DNA from: Protostelium mycophagum
Lineage: Eukaryota > Evosea > Variosea > Protosteliida > Protosteliaceae
Reading direction: 5' to 3'
NCBI GenBank assembly: GCA_002081555.1
Contig: MZNV01001660.1
Span: forward strand, 1 to 26,961
Length of the DNA stretch: 26,961 nt
Part shown: piece by piece, positions 1-12,200 of the stretch
Numbering within the stretch: the first letter of the stretch is position 1
How the letters are laid out: every line of letters starts with the position of its first letter
Position numbers and translations under genes: made by a program
Notes under the pieces: model-generated
Database searches by the model: none
Told to the model about the DNA's origin: nothing
What the model saw: the letters and a program-made list of their open reading frames with translations, nothing else

Positions 1-291
1 GTTCTGTCGGGTTTCGGGGCATACTGTGATCATGTCATTCCAAAATCGATGTCTGATCATGACACCCACCGTTCCATCGTTAGAGTTACAGGTGTAGGCG
101 CACTCGGAAATGCAGACGTCGTTGCAGGAGACGGTTCCGGCCCCGCAGAGTCTGGTCTGGTCATGATTATCAAGCCCCAGAAAACGTGTTAAGGACCTGT
201 CTTAAGGTTTGTCAGATTGTCACGTTACATACCGAGACGTACACTTGGTAACGTAATTTCGCCACTTTTCCGTCACGGCGTGACATCTGAT
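1..291 (-). CDS. Possible Cys-rich secreted protein, partial at left edge
   Basis: The minus strand has an open frame from about 196 to the window edge. It translates into a cysteine-rich run with a C-x3-C-x3-C-x3-C pattern (CNDVCISECAYTC). A plausible upstream exon (about 291-233, ending before GTATGT) joins it in phase across a 36-base intron and adds two more cysteines. Such spacing would suit a disulfide-rich extracellular domain, but I recognise no family. No start codon or signal peptide is visible. The same 192 bases are also open on the plus strand as the exact antisense codons, so strand is uncertain. I prefer minus because of the cysteine spacing and the in-phase upstream exon. If it is minus, the gene lies downstream of and in tandem with the WD40-CH gene that ends at 373. 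Confidence 0.35.
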
Positions 292-372
292 CTAACAGAT
301 CGCGACTGGAAATTTCGGCTCGAAACCGAACCAAGGGCAGGAAAACCGAAAGAAGGTCATTCTACAACACTT

Positions 373-3300
373 TTATTTGTTGGCAAACATCATGAGTGCG
401 GCCACAAACAACAGGATCATGTTTGGTTTGACTTCTACAATGTCTTCCCATTGCACAAACATGGAGATTCCAATTCTCCAAGCACTAGAGATCAGATACC
501 GGGCATTTCTGGCGCACTCCTCCGCTGTATCCAATCAGCCATCTACAACCAGCATAGAACAGAAATTCTGATGAAAAGTCACCTGTCGCGCCGGGCTCGA
601 CCATGGAGAAGTCGACGGCTGTTTCGTCCAAAGAATGCAAGAGATCGATCAGAAAAGTGCCATCTTGGATCGTCGGATCTCTAAAACTCTCAATCATGTT
701 GTCTCTTCCCGCATCCTTCACGCGCGCATTTGCCCATTCGACCATCATCTGCTCGCTGATCTGTTTTCCATCGGCTTGCAGATTCTGTATAAAGTTTAAG
801 ACGTCAGCTCTCATGAGCTGCCACAGCAAGTCCATTGTGAGGTTCTGGTTTCCGTCTACAATGTCGGCCCCCGAGATGCCTTTTAGGTTGAGGCCGTGCT
901 TCTGGCATATAGACAGCACATAGTTACAATTCTCCGTCTTCTTCCAAGGGTTGTCGGGCTGGTGGTTGACTTTACGCCATTCTACAGATTGGGGGTAGAT
1001 CCGATCTACGACACGTAATAGGATGAGACCGTCACGGAGATCTTCCATTACGTCTGTCACTTTGGAGTCTAGATCGAAGCTGTTGAGCCATGCGCTGAAT
1101 GCTGTAGATAGTCAATAGACATTATTTCACCAAATGCCACAAATCTCGAATCTTGTTGCAATTCTTGTGCGGTTTCACCCGAATATGTTTGTTACACAAA
1201 AGCGCGCGGTTTCTTAACGAGAGATACACGGTAGCAATGTCACTTGTTTTCTGTCTACCACAATACAAGCAGATGTTTCAGGAGAAATAACTCACATCTC
1301 TGCTCTCTGTCTGTCGAGTCAAATTTGAATTTGTTCTGAGAGAAGGTCGTGCTCCTCCTTCTATTTGAAGGATCTGCAACCGGAGGTGAGGCCAGTGTGC
1401 TGGGGGCTTGTTGTTTCAGTCCAGGACATTTCTTGAAAAGCTCCGTGACAAAGGCGATGTTTAAGAGATTGTGACCCTAAGACCATCAGTTCTTGTGTCG
1501 ACAATGTTTTTAGGGTAGATTTTCTTTCTACAACAGAATGGTTTTTGTTGGAAATATCGCATATAACGTTGAAAGTTTGTTTTTGAATGAATAATCTAAA
1601 TATCAAAGTGCTTCGTCTAAACAGCCACAAGTCACCAAAGATGTAAAAGCTTTTTGCCACAGATTATATGCATGAGAAACAACTGTGTATCATACTACCT
1701 CAGTGATGTGGCTGATAGACATATACTTGCCACAATTGAGCGTGGCTGCCATGTCTAAAACTTTGGCCGCGTTCTTGTCAGAGTCCGCGTCAAGCTGTAC
1801 CGCACCCTCCTTCCTTGTCAGTTGGTTCAACAATGTGAGGTAGCATTCAGAATCCTAACTCGGTCAGAATAAAAGTGTCGGAAGAATGCGGAAAAATGAT
1901 GAAACCGACCTGTACGTCTGCGGAGAAATTCTCCGCCTTCCTGGAGCATCCTCCCTTCTTTAGATGGTAATTAAACCATCGAAGTAAGATCTCCTCCGCG
2001 GGAAGTTTTGACATGGCCCTGACATCTTCTCCCGGCTCCAGCAACACGGCATATTCGGGGTCGTGCTTGATTTTGGTGGCGAGATTTGCGAAGAGACTCC
2101 CCTCTACAATCTGCCAGACGAAATCTAACACGGAATGGGTCTGTTTTTTGTCAACTTTTCGCGATTATTGTTGGTCGTGAGTCTTTATTGCGTTTTGTTA
2201 CACGGTGTTTTACCGCAGTCTCTCACGATTGTTACCGTGAAATATTTTTAACTTTTTTTGGTTGTATGCGACTTCCGTGATCTTGTCTATCAACAGATCG
2301 TGACGTCATCTTGACAAGACATGACGTCATCACATCAACACCTGCCAAAAAATCTCAAAGCCGGATCACCTTTTCGTTCAAAAAATCGGCAGTCGAAATA
2401 TTCGATGTGTCCACGCCCAAGATTGCAGCAGCGTTGATTAGAATGTTCAGGTTGCTTATAATCTCCTTCTGATTCTTCGGCTTTGTATGAATAACACGAG
2501 TGTCAATAAGACCAGGCACTTCTGATGCCACTAGGAGGCTGTGCGGTGTCACGTTTTGTTGTGATGACGTCATATTTTGTTGTAACGATCTCATGTTGTG
2601 CAGATTTTGTGATGACGTCATGTCTTGATGCAGGTTTTGTGATGACGTCATCATTTGTTTTGTGTAAAATTGGTGAGCAAGAGAAATGTTGACAAATTAT
2701 CGTTTGTTTTGCAGCTTCGCAATTGTAGAGATGCAAGTACAACAGGATTTACGCCTCTAAATACTTATGACTCACCATAACAAGACACCATCTTTGATCG
2801 CCTTCATAGATGATTTGATGGATGCCGGATCAAAAGGGATGAGATGTGCCGCATCAGGTTCAATTTTCATTCTCGCATTGATGAACTCCCTGATGATGTC
2901 ATCATGACATTTTAAGAGGACACAACTCACATGACTGGCATCATGTCCTCGTCCATGTCATCTCTCAACTCTAGCTCTTCCTTTATCACATAGTCGACAG
3001 AGAAAGTCTCTGACAGCTTAAATTGATTGATTATCTTGTTCCTGGAACTGTCAGATGAAATTTTGCGGAGATTTCAAGTACTTGTCGACATCGTAGACTA
3101 CAACTGTCTGGTCTACATAAGCGCAGTACACTACTGAACCTTGCGAAAACAGACTGTTCACACCATACTAAATGTGTCAGAAGGACATAAAGACGTCACA
3201 ATGACACGAGCGTCAATGATCCGGTCATGTTACCTTATGCTGAGCAAAACTTGACACGAGATCAAATGTCTTCGTTTTCCACGCCTTAACCCTTCAGCGT

Positions 3301-5880
3301 TTTCACAAAAGATGAGATATCTCACCTTGACAACACCGTCGATTGAGCCAGAGAGTGCGACATTCGGACAAGCGGCAATACACTTGACAGCCTTGTCGTG
3401 AGTCATCCTCTTTATGAACTTGTAGGTCTGGGTGTCCCAAACAGCCACAGACTTATCTTCTGAACCGGTGTAGACCCTGAGATGTTCACTGACCAATCTT
3501 ATACATTTAATTTTTTTGGAATTTCTGCCGAGCAGAAATAATTTTTCGGATTTGTGACAAATCAATCACCAAAAGCGTCATCTTGAATTATTTTCAAACT
3601 TTTGCACTACAAACTTTGATCTTGTTACCTGTTTCCACCAACTACAACGATAGAATTGATATAGTCCGTGTGTGCGGATAACTTCTGGATCACTTTGAGA
3701 CGGTCCAATGACGTCACTCTGATCGTCTTGTCGTCTGATACCGTCCAAACTGTGTCACCCACGAGACACATGTCATTGATTGCTGTCACATGTCAATTTG
3801 ACAGTCTTGACGTCTGATCACCTCTGGTGTGGATCTGAATTGTGGTGACGAGTTCTATTTTTGGATTTTTAGCATCACAGTTCCAGATGCACACGCATCC
3901 ATCAGCGGAAGCGGACCAAACATTCCCGCCTCCAACATTCAAAAGACATTTGACAGCTATCTTATGTCCTGTCAAAGTCTGACATGTGTCAAAGAGGTTA
4001 TATCAAAGATCTGATCTGTACCTGTATGATCTGGTAATTATCTCCACCGTAGATGTGAACTTTCTTGTCGGAAGACCCGACCCATAATGTCTGCTGTGGT
4101 TGGCTGCCCATCACAAGGACACATTTAATCTGGCCACTCGAAGGCGAGTCGACCATCCTGGTGATCTTTCCAGATTGGGAGTCGTAGACGCGGATGTTGT
4201 TGCCCGAAGCGCACCATAAATTGGAAGAATCAACGTATAGAGAGATGCCATACAGGTGTGATCTGGTCTGCTTGGTGACGGATATGGTCTGGACGTATTA
4301 AAATAAAATTTATTATTTTCTGAAATTGATTTTTGTTGCAAAAATGAAAAATGGTATATTTTGTGTATTGGATCATTGCACGAAAGATCAATCTACAACG
4401 ATGTAATTACCTCTTTTGTTATGATGGCGCCTTCCTCCTCCCCACCTATTTCTGTCAATTTTACACGACATCAAAGTCACTCACTCGTGGTCGTCTTTTT
4501 CTCAGAAGTTTCTGAACCCTTCAACAAAGCCTTCAGCTTCTTTTGGGGATCGTGTTTTCTGTCCTCTAACGGTGATTTGGCCATCTCTTTCGGTTCCGAA
4601 GTCCATTGCCTCTTTGAGACCGTTGTTTTGCGCAGTGTAGATGACTTCAGATTTCTCGGCGACTGGATTTCGGTCAGAAGGGCGGAGCTGAGGGAGGGAA
4701 AGATGGGGGATTTGAGGGGGAGGGTACCCGGGGCGGAAGGGGGGGGAGGGGGGATGTCTAGTTGGGGGACTACGATGGAGGGGATGGTCATGGAAAGTCG
4801 GTTCAGGTTTAGTTTCATACCTCGCCTGAAAGAGTCAAAAAGGCGGGAAAATCGGTACATGACTCACTTTTCGAATGACGCGCTGTGACGCAGGGCTCGC
4901 TCGTCGTCCGGCTTTTCTGCATTACTTGGTTGAAGAGTGGCTGCGGAGGGGGTGGGTGTCGCGGAGGGAGCGGGAGCTGTTGATGGAGCGGGCGTCGCCA
5001 GTGAGGCGATGTTATGCATGGAAGGACTTTCGACATCAGAATGATCATTTACAGAAACGGCGATGTACCTCGGGCTCACTGCTGGCGATGGATTGCGGCT
5101 GGAACCTTGAATTTTGATCTCTGGCATCGGTATGGTCTCTTTTTCTGTCGGTGATAATGTGGCCAACTGTTCTTTGAGGGCTTCACATAGGGCACCAGGG
5201 ATCAGAGTATTTGAATCGGCAGCTCCTAATTTACCTTCTATCGCAGATCGTAACAAGTCTGTGATGATTTTTGTGTTTTCACCCACTCTTTTGATGTTTT
5301 GGCCGCTGCGAAGTAATACTGCTGGTGATAATCCACTTTCTGATGTGATTTCGGTCTTATCATTTCCATTCGATTCACCACCATCTTCAGCTGTCTTTGT
5401 ATCACTTCCTTGGTTGAGATGTCCTCGGAGGAAATCTTGTATCCGCCCAAATTTATACAAAATGTCTTCCAGTTCCTGATCAATGTCCAACACCTTCGAT
5501 TCGGCCTCTGCTGTTGGTGTTTTCCTCGCCGTTTTCACGACGATTTTCTTGATCACCTTCTTTTTCTTATCATCTGGAGTCACCGAAGTTGTTGTTGCAG
5601 TTGTCGCTGGAGCGGTTGTTGATGTTTGAACATTCGCAGCCGGTGTTGCTCCCGCTGGCGGCGCTGCCTTTTTGATGACAACCTTCTTCACAACTTTGGC
5701 AGGAGTTGGCGTGTTATTTATAGCTGTTGGTTCTGGTTGAGGCGCTCTCGAGGTTCTCCTTGCAGCTAACGGCGATGTAGCAACGGCAAGAGGTTTAGAG
5801 GCTGCCGGAACCAGCTTCTTTATGACTTCGCTTTTCTTTACAGCCTTAACCGCAGGCTTAGACGGAATCGGGGAGCTCAT
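373..5880 (-). CDS. WD40-fimbrin fusion: disordered N-terminus, WD40 propeller, four CH (plastin-type) domains
   Basis: Predicted actin-bundling protein of about 1299 aa. Exons (high-low): 5880-4868, 4825-4485, 4451-4411, 4288-4022, 3978-3822, 3782-3629, 3476-3327, 3284-3234, 3167-3082, 3047-2931, 2889-2776, 2538-2370, 2140-1910, 1854-1699, 1476-1296, 1101-583, 524-373. All junctions are GT-AG and phase-consistent. Residues 1 to about 465 are Pro/Ala/Lys-rich, with three VIKK/VVKK-type basic repeats and a PPPPP run. Then come WD40 blades (SASADGCVCIW, TGSEDKSVAVWD, SGSIDGVVK). The last about 530 aa align over their whole length with plastin/fimbrin ABD1 and ABD2 (for example EEILLRWFNYHL, ENCNYVLSICQKHGLNLKGISGADI, EDIVEVKPNM). 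Fimbrin's EF-hands are absent. The start is the first ATG of the frame. The WD40-to-CH join depends on one 34-base intron (3081-3048); unspliced, the WD40 part would end at an in-frame TGA there, giving two genes. AATAAA overlaps the stop. Domain identities are secure; the fusion is inferred. Confidence 0.75.
2541..2660. repeat. Intronic minisatellite carrying TGACGTCA
   Basis: Within the intron between the first two CH exons, a unit of about 30 bases (reading roughly GCAGATTTTGTGATGACGTC...) is repeated about twice, with a third diverged copy. Each copy holds one TGACGTCA palindrome (2565, 2613, 2643). Two more palindromes lie in the next intron (2301, 2322). The repeat is non-coding in the spliced model. 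Confidence 0.7.
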
Positions 5881-6156
5881 GACTGTTGCCTCTGTTTCAT
5901 AAATGAGGATCAATTTCCCGCCAACAGTAACCAAAACCGTTTCGGCTTTTCAAGATGAAAATAATACTGACAGGAGCAATGACCATTTTACAACGAAAAA
6001 AGAAGTGTCTTTATTTTGGATGATCGTTCCAGGCCGAATACGATAACATGAAAATAAAGAGGCACGAAGGAGCTACTTAACTCATTCTTTGTAGAAAGTC
6101 TTAAACAATTGTGCCGTTCTCAAAGGCGGGAAAACACGGTTACAAATGAGAGGGGG
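5881..6156. promoter_or_regulatory. Bidirectional promoter of the WD40-fimbrin gene and CEP76, with E2F-like sites
   Basis: Only 276 bases separate the divergent start codons at 5880 (minus) and 6157 (plus), so both promoters must lie here or overlap the first exons. Two E2F-type words are visible: TTTCCCGCCAA at about 5915, some 35 bases upstream of the left gene, and AAAGGCGGGAAAA at about 6122, some 25 bases upstream of the CEP76 ATG. No TATA box is obvious. Regulation by E2F/DP is inferred from the sequence match alone. Confidence 0.55.
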
Positions 6157-8886
6157 ATGACTAACGTCACGACAGAACAGCTTAATGCACTGAAAAAGAT
6201 CGTTGGTGATCGCTTGAAGAGCAGGAGTGAGCTTCTTTTCTAAAAATTCTTGGAAAGCTAACTCATGGAAGATATCCACGAACAGATCAGAAACTTAGCA
6301 GCACAACTCAATTTGAACCCAGAAGATGAGGAAGATGAAGAGAAGGTTGTCACTTGTTGATCACCTGTTCTGATTGAAATAGATCGTGAAGATCTTGTAT
6401 GAGAAAGGTTTCATACAAGACATTGTCAAGTCACTCGGTCTCGCCGATCTTCCAAGCACAAATGAATTTGTACAACAGCAGACACAGACATTTTCAGACG
6501 AAGAAGACAGCTTTGAAAATCCCCCACAACCCGTGATCCTTCACGATGATGCAGAGAGGCTGCCAGGTTTCTCAACGACAATGAGTGAGTCGTCCTTTTA
6601 TTTCTTTCTTATTGAATTCGTTTTAATCTGTTTATAGCAGGCGGAGGAGCGCGGCCCAAGCTACTCGTTCAAGTGTTGTGTGGAAAAGCATTTTTGGACG
6701 AATTATTCCCATCTGAAGAGATGAAGGTGAGGACTTCAAATACTTTTTGATTCCAAAGATCAGAAGAATATCATTTTGACAGAATTAGATTTCATCTGGA
6801 CTATTGAGTCCAAAATTGACATTGCACTTGTTGTGCTGTAATCAGCGATTTGCCTCGAGGCCTGTAGAGTGTGGCTGTGACCCCTTGTTTTCTGAAGCTT
6901 TTTCAATAGAATTACCGTCATCTACAACTCAACTATTATCCCTAAAAGTGAGTCATTTTCATTTTCACGATAGTTATAATCTGCTTCTCATAATTTTTCA
7001 TATGAAAATTCTGCAGGAGCCAGTTCACATGGTAGTCACGAAGAGATATGCCGACGGCACTACTTCTCTGATCGGTACACACACTCTGGAATGGAGGAGG
7101 GTCTTGTTCTCCGGGGTATGTACAGTGTCGACAGAATTTATCGGGGTGGGTACAAGGGTCTCCGTGGGAATAGTGGACCTAAAGTTAGAGGTGAGACCTC
7201 CTCGGTTGATGAAAAATAATAAAATCAGATCGTGCCAAGGCCACACAAAAATTATTTATTGGAGGATATCAACGCTCACATCAATTTTGAACGCACTCAA
7301 GAAGCATCTCTCTCACAGGTCTGTGATTTTCTTTCGAAATTTCGAAGAAAATCAACTGAATTTTCAGGTATTTTTCGCGGGCTCACAACAATGGTGGAAG
7401 GAATATTGTCAGTTGGGACAAGGGTTCGATTCCAGGCTGGTACCAATTTACGCACAAAACGAGGGGGGAGGCGAAGACCTTCCCGTTTGCTGTTTTTTGA
7501 GGCCTCTGCAGGTATTTTATCTTGTTTGAAATATATTATGTGAAGCTTATCAAACACTACGTTGGGAAATCTTGTTGACATTCTGACACACGTAGTCTGG
7601 AAGAATCATCGATTCTCCACGACATGCCGCCCGCTTTGTGAGCCTTTTCGAATACCAAACAGACCAGACGGTCGGTCCCACCACAAATAGAAGAGAAATC
7701 TGGCCTTCCCTCCACACCTTTTTATGCAAAGGCAGAGGTGACTCCAAGACTAACAATACCTTCTTTGGAGATATCACGCTGAATGTCACAGGAAATGTGG
7801 AAGGTCACTGTTTGCTATTGTGCAGCTTGTTGCTGGGATTTGGTCTCGATGCCTATGTTGTTACCGGATCGGTAAGTGCTGGAGAATCTCGAAGATTCTG
7901 AGGTGATCACAGCATCAGGAGAGGGGCAGTTACATGTGGGTCATGACATTGGACCAAAACTCCGTCCCAACGTTTTGGGACAGTTTGACGGGTCATCAGT
8001 GAGTCTCCTTTTCTTTTGTGACACTGACATGACAGATATGCCAACCCGGCAGAAAATCGGAAACATAAGTTCAAAACCGCGGAGGCCGCGTTCAACCACC
8101 GATGCGTATATGCCAACACTCAGCTGTATTCCGAAGTGCACCGGATCAATTTAGACGTTCGCAACAAGAGGTACTGGAAGGCCATGGATCAGAGTTCAGT
8201 GTCCGCTCACGTCAAGTGAGTGTCAAATATGTCAATATGACGTCAAGAAATTGATGGTTCAGGATGCCACATCCCTGTCTGATGCCTTCGACTTTACAGG
8301 TTGGTTTTATAGAGCTTAGTCTTCAAGTATTGACAAGAGGCAAGGTCACCTCTACAGAGACAGAGATAGAGATGGCGCTTCTAAACATCATCGTTCATGA
8401 GCGCCGCAGCTTGGGCCTGACCACCTTCTTCGACGAGAACCTGAGTTACCTCTTGTCTTCAGCCATCGCAACCTATGAGTTGGAAAGAGTCACGGGTGCA
8501 TCGATGACCAACATGATGTCAGATTTCCAGCAAAGTATCAAGAGGATAGTACCAGAGGGTGAACACTTTTCTGTTGTGTATGATCTTAAGATCATTTGAT
8601 GACGTCATCTGACAGGTCACACCTTTTTGGGGTTTCCGCTGCAATTCTCGCACCGAAGTCCAAGGAAAATGATGGTCGCCCTACTGCGAAGTCGAGTCGG
8701 CGTCGACATTTTAGAGTGCAGAGGTGACCAAGCCAGACATTCTCTACGCGCAAAGGTCTGTTCAGTGTTCTTAGAAGTATCTGATGAGAGTAGGTTTACG
8801 CATATCCAGATGGTAGAAACGCAGTGTGGATCATGTTGGCTGTTAGATTTATACAGACAGACAGCTCGTTGCGGCCAAATAGATAA
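6157..8886 (+). CDS. CEP76: CEP76 centrosomal protein (C2-like plus transglutaminase-like fold)
   Basis: Centriolar protein known in animals to restrain centriole re-duplication by acting with CP110. Exons: 6157-6226, 6272-6345, 6383-6584, 6641-6726, 6789-6947, 7017-7190, 7229-7318, 7368-7511, 7596-7737, 7792-7871, 7913-7998, 8036-8215, 8263-8558, 8616-8755, 8794-8886, giving 671 aa (human about 659). Similarity to human CEP76 runs end to end: VLCGKAFLDEL, NQRFASRPVECGC, VSVGIVDLKLE, QQWWKEY, SPRHAARFV, LLCSLLLGFGLDAY, LGLTTFFDENLSYLLSSA, CRGDQARHSLRAKV and the C-terminal NAVWIMLAVRF. Oddly, the two catalytic-type residues of the transglutaminase-like domain are changed: the human-type GDCEDHA is GNVEGHC here, and PHAWVM is SYMWVM. 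The start is the first ATG, and the N-terminal helix resembles the human one. Two introns carry TGACGTCA. It converges on the MICAL-like gene. Confidence 0.96.
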
Positions 8887-9228
8887 AGAATTGATAACAA
8901 CACGTTAATTTCCATAGCAACAGCTTAACTTTTACGTTAACTAACGTTTGTTCTTACCGCAAGTGCAAATCCTGCTGCGCAATATCCTAAATGTCGACGA
9001 TATTACTATTTTCGAAAAACACTGAGATCTCCGCATGATAAAAATACGTAAGTTCTACTTCCGCCCAGAAAGAACGTGTACACTTCACACAACCACAACA
9101 ACAGATATGGACGATACATTGGTCGTGTCTCATCGACGCCGAGGTAATCCTCGATTTCGCCTTGCTGAGAGGATGTCGAGTTAATCAGTGCAATACAGCC
9201 ATTTTGGAACTTTTATTGTTACAACCTA
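8887..9228. other. Convergent intergenic region
   Basis: These 342 bases separate the 3' ends of CEP76 and the MICAL-like gene. They hold the polyadenylation signal of the latter and a small palindrome-like stretch around GTTAACTAAC near 8937. A 25-codon plus-strand frame starting at 9107 has no splice partner in phase and I do not count it as a gene. Nothing else is evident. Confidence 0.6.
9212..9217 (-). terminator. Polyadenylation signal of the MICAL-like gene
   Basis: AATAAA on the minus strand, about 12 bases past the TGA stop at 9229-9231. Confidence 0.6.
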
Positions 9229-12200
9229 TCACAGAGCGATCGAGTCGATGGTGTCTTGTATCTCTATCTGTTGTCGCAGGATGGCGTTCAGCCACTAAAC
9301 CATGATCAGCGTAATGAAAAATTCGTCAGTGTAAAAGATCGCTGCTGGTGTTACAGAATTGACATGTCAATTCTACAATGCAGCTCTGCCAATACGAGTG
9401 CAGAAAGACATCTTTGCCACAAAGAACAAAGAACCATCATTTTTGAAATCAAAATGCTGACCATGTGCATCTCCTCCAGCGATCTCGCTTGTAAAATTGC
9501 ACTTCCATCTGCTGACGAAATTTCGAAGGAATTTCCGGTCTCATCCCCCTTGTATTCTGACATTGTACAACCGTACAACGCGAATTTTCCCTTCAGTTTT
9601 CCATTCTAAGAACATGAGTACGGTAACAAATGAGGATCTGCGGTAACTTACCGAGATCTTGCGTTTATCGACTTGGCGGAAGAATAAAACACCTCCTTTC
9701 AGCTCTACAAATCTGTCCTTCCAACCAAACCGTTGTTTGTGCTTCAGAACACCCTCCCTCGTCTACGACGCTTTAGAGGAATAACCCCGGATGATGTTGT
9801 ACAGATGTCTGTGGAAGATCCGGTACAAAAACGACGAGAATTGGACCTAGTCCTCACCTCGAATCTAGGACCTCTGATGTCTAATTCTTCATCTTGCTCT
9901 TGTTGCTCCCTCTTGGCCTGTTGTAGAATGGAAACATTACTCAGCACTGAGAATTTCAGAAGATTTCAGGCGATCTACAACGACCTACCTTCAATCCATT
10001 GGAACATCTCTTCGGTTGTAGACGTTCTGATTACGTAATTGGATGCTTTGGTGATTATGGTGAATTCATTATACCTTCACATGTCAGAATTTCTGAGTTG
10101 TAGATCCACTACTCACTTGCTGTCCATGTCTGGTTGTATATCCTCGATCAGCGCCAAGGACAACGCTCCTGCAAGTGTCAGTGAGTTTTACACAAAAATT
10201 CCACGAAATTTCGCCGACCTTTCGGAGATTTTTCTCTTCCTCTGGGCTGGGATTGCCAGTACAACAAGCTGTCGTATTGTAGACGCGCCCATCTTTTCTT
10301 CCACTTTGCGAGAAGGCCGATTTCTTCTCTCAACAAAATATATCCTTCCATCGTTGTAGATACACCTAAATCTGACGTGGATGAGGTCCTCTACAACGAG
10401 TCAGATGTGAAATTTCGAACAAATTTCTGTACCATGGAGAGTAGGGAGATGGGTGAATCGGGTGCGGAATGTTCGGAGTCTCTACTACCAGTTGTCAGTT
10501 TTTAAATTCAAAAAATGGCGCCAAAATTTTGGAAACTCTTCTTACAGTTGTAGTGAAGGAGAGGGAGGAGGTAGTTCTTCTATCTACAACTCGTCAGTAC
10601 AGATACATGTTATCGAGATTCACTTACCGTTGCATTTCTCTCTGAATTTTCTCGTTGTAGATCCTCCTCCTTCTTCGCAGAAATTTCATTTGCTTCTTTT
10701 TCTTGCTTTTCCTTCTCCAATTTTTCTTTTTCCGATTTTTCTTTCTCCAATTTTTGTTTCTCCATTTTTTCTTTCTCCAATTTTTCTTTTAAAATTCTTT
10801 CTTTCTCCAACTTCTCTTTCTCCAATTTCTCTTTCTCCAACTTCTCTTTCTCCAACTTCTCTTTCTCCAATTTTTCTTTTAAAATTCTGTCTTTTTCCTG
10901 CATTTCCTTCTCCAATTTTTCTTTCTCCAATTTTTCTTTCTCCAATTTCTCTTTTTCCGCCCTCTCTTTTTCTGATTTTTCCTGCGCGATCTTTTCTTGC
11001 TTTTCTTTTTCCGATTTTTCTTGCGCGATCTTCTCCTGCTTTTCTTTTTCTAATCTTTCTTGCGCGATTTTCTCTTGTTTTTCTTTTTCCGATTTTTCCT
11101 GCGCGATTTTTTCTTGTTTTTCTTTTTCTAATCTTTCTTGCGCGATTTTTTCTTTTTCTAATTTCTCTTTTTCTTGTTTCTGCTTTTCGCGGGTGAACTT
11201 CTCGGCTTCGGCATCTTTTCTGGCTTTCTCTTCAACCTCTTTTGCTTTTGTCTCATCTACAACAGCCTGAAATAGTTCACATGAATTCTCTTGTATTTTT
11301 CATGGGGTTTTACGAAAGTTTCAGGAAAAATCGTGGAAAAATGTGGGAAATTCACCTCGTCTACAACGGTCATCGCGGAACCGCATTTTTTGCAATATTT
11401 TCCGCCCACTGCTGTGAGCTTGCAAGGAACACATTTCATCGTTTTGCTCGTTGTAGATGACCTCTTGACGGGTGGAGCATTCTACGCAATTTCAGTGGAA
11501 TTTAGATGAAATTTCCAAAATAAACCTCCGGCTTCTTTTGCTCTTCTGTTTTGGCGCGTTGTAGTTCGTCCAATTTTAGTTTCTGTTCAAAGTCAGGGAA
11601 AGTCTTGGAGATTTCTGAGAAATAGATTCACATTCCAATAAGACTTAATGATAAAACCATAAAAATTTTTATTGAATCAAATTAAAAAATGTGGCAAATT
11701 TTCGGCAAAGCCGAATTAAAAACAATTAATAACTTGACCTCCGCTCTCTCTTTTTCTGCTTTTTCCTTCAAAATTCTCTCTTTTTCTGCTTTTTCTTTTT
11801 CTGCTTTTTCTTTTTCTGCTTTTTCTTTTTCTGCTTTTTCTTTCTCCGCCTTCTCTTTTTCTGCTTTTTCTTTTAGAATTCTGTCTTTTTCTGCCTTTTC
11901 CTTCTCTGCTTTTTCTTTTTCCGCTTTTTCTTTCAAAATTCTGTCTTTTTCTACTTTTTCCTTCTCTTGTTTTTCTCTTTCCGCTTTTTCCTTCAAAATT
12001 CTCTCTTTTTCTAGTTTTTCCTTCTCTTGCTTTTCTTTTTCCGCTTTTTCCTTCTCCGCCTTCTCTCTTTCTGCTTTTTCTTTCAGAATTCTGTCTTTTT
12101 CTGCCTTTTCCTTCTCCACTTTCTCTTGTTTTTCCTTCTCCGATTTCTCTTTTTCCGCATTCTCCTTCTCCTTTTTCTGCTTTTCCACATTTTCCTTTTC

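Noticed and set aside
2124-2380. Non-canonical GA-AG intron in the first CH region
   Set aside because: An acceptor at 2140 gives THSVLDFVWQ, which aligns with fimbrin and keeps phase using GT-AG.
6082-6279. Minus-strand 65-codon frame over the CEP76 start
   Set aside because: It is antisense to the first CEP76 exons, which have clear homology and phase.
9900-10030. Introner-like element with GTTGTAGA terminal inverted repeats forming one intron of the MICAL-like gene
   Set aside because: An earlier acceptor (before 9946) restores phase with a canonical GT-AG intron and extends the PH helix, leaving one octamer in the intron and the other in the exon.
10453-11196. Plus-strand Leu/Phe/Pro-rich open frame resembling membrane segments
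   Set aside because: Antisense of the second Glu/Lys block, with no splice signals or start context of its own.
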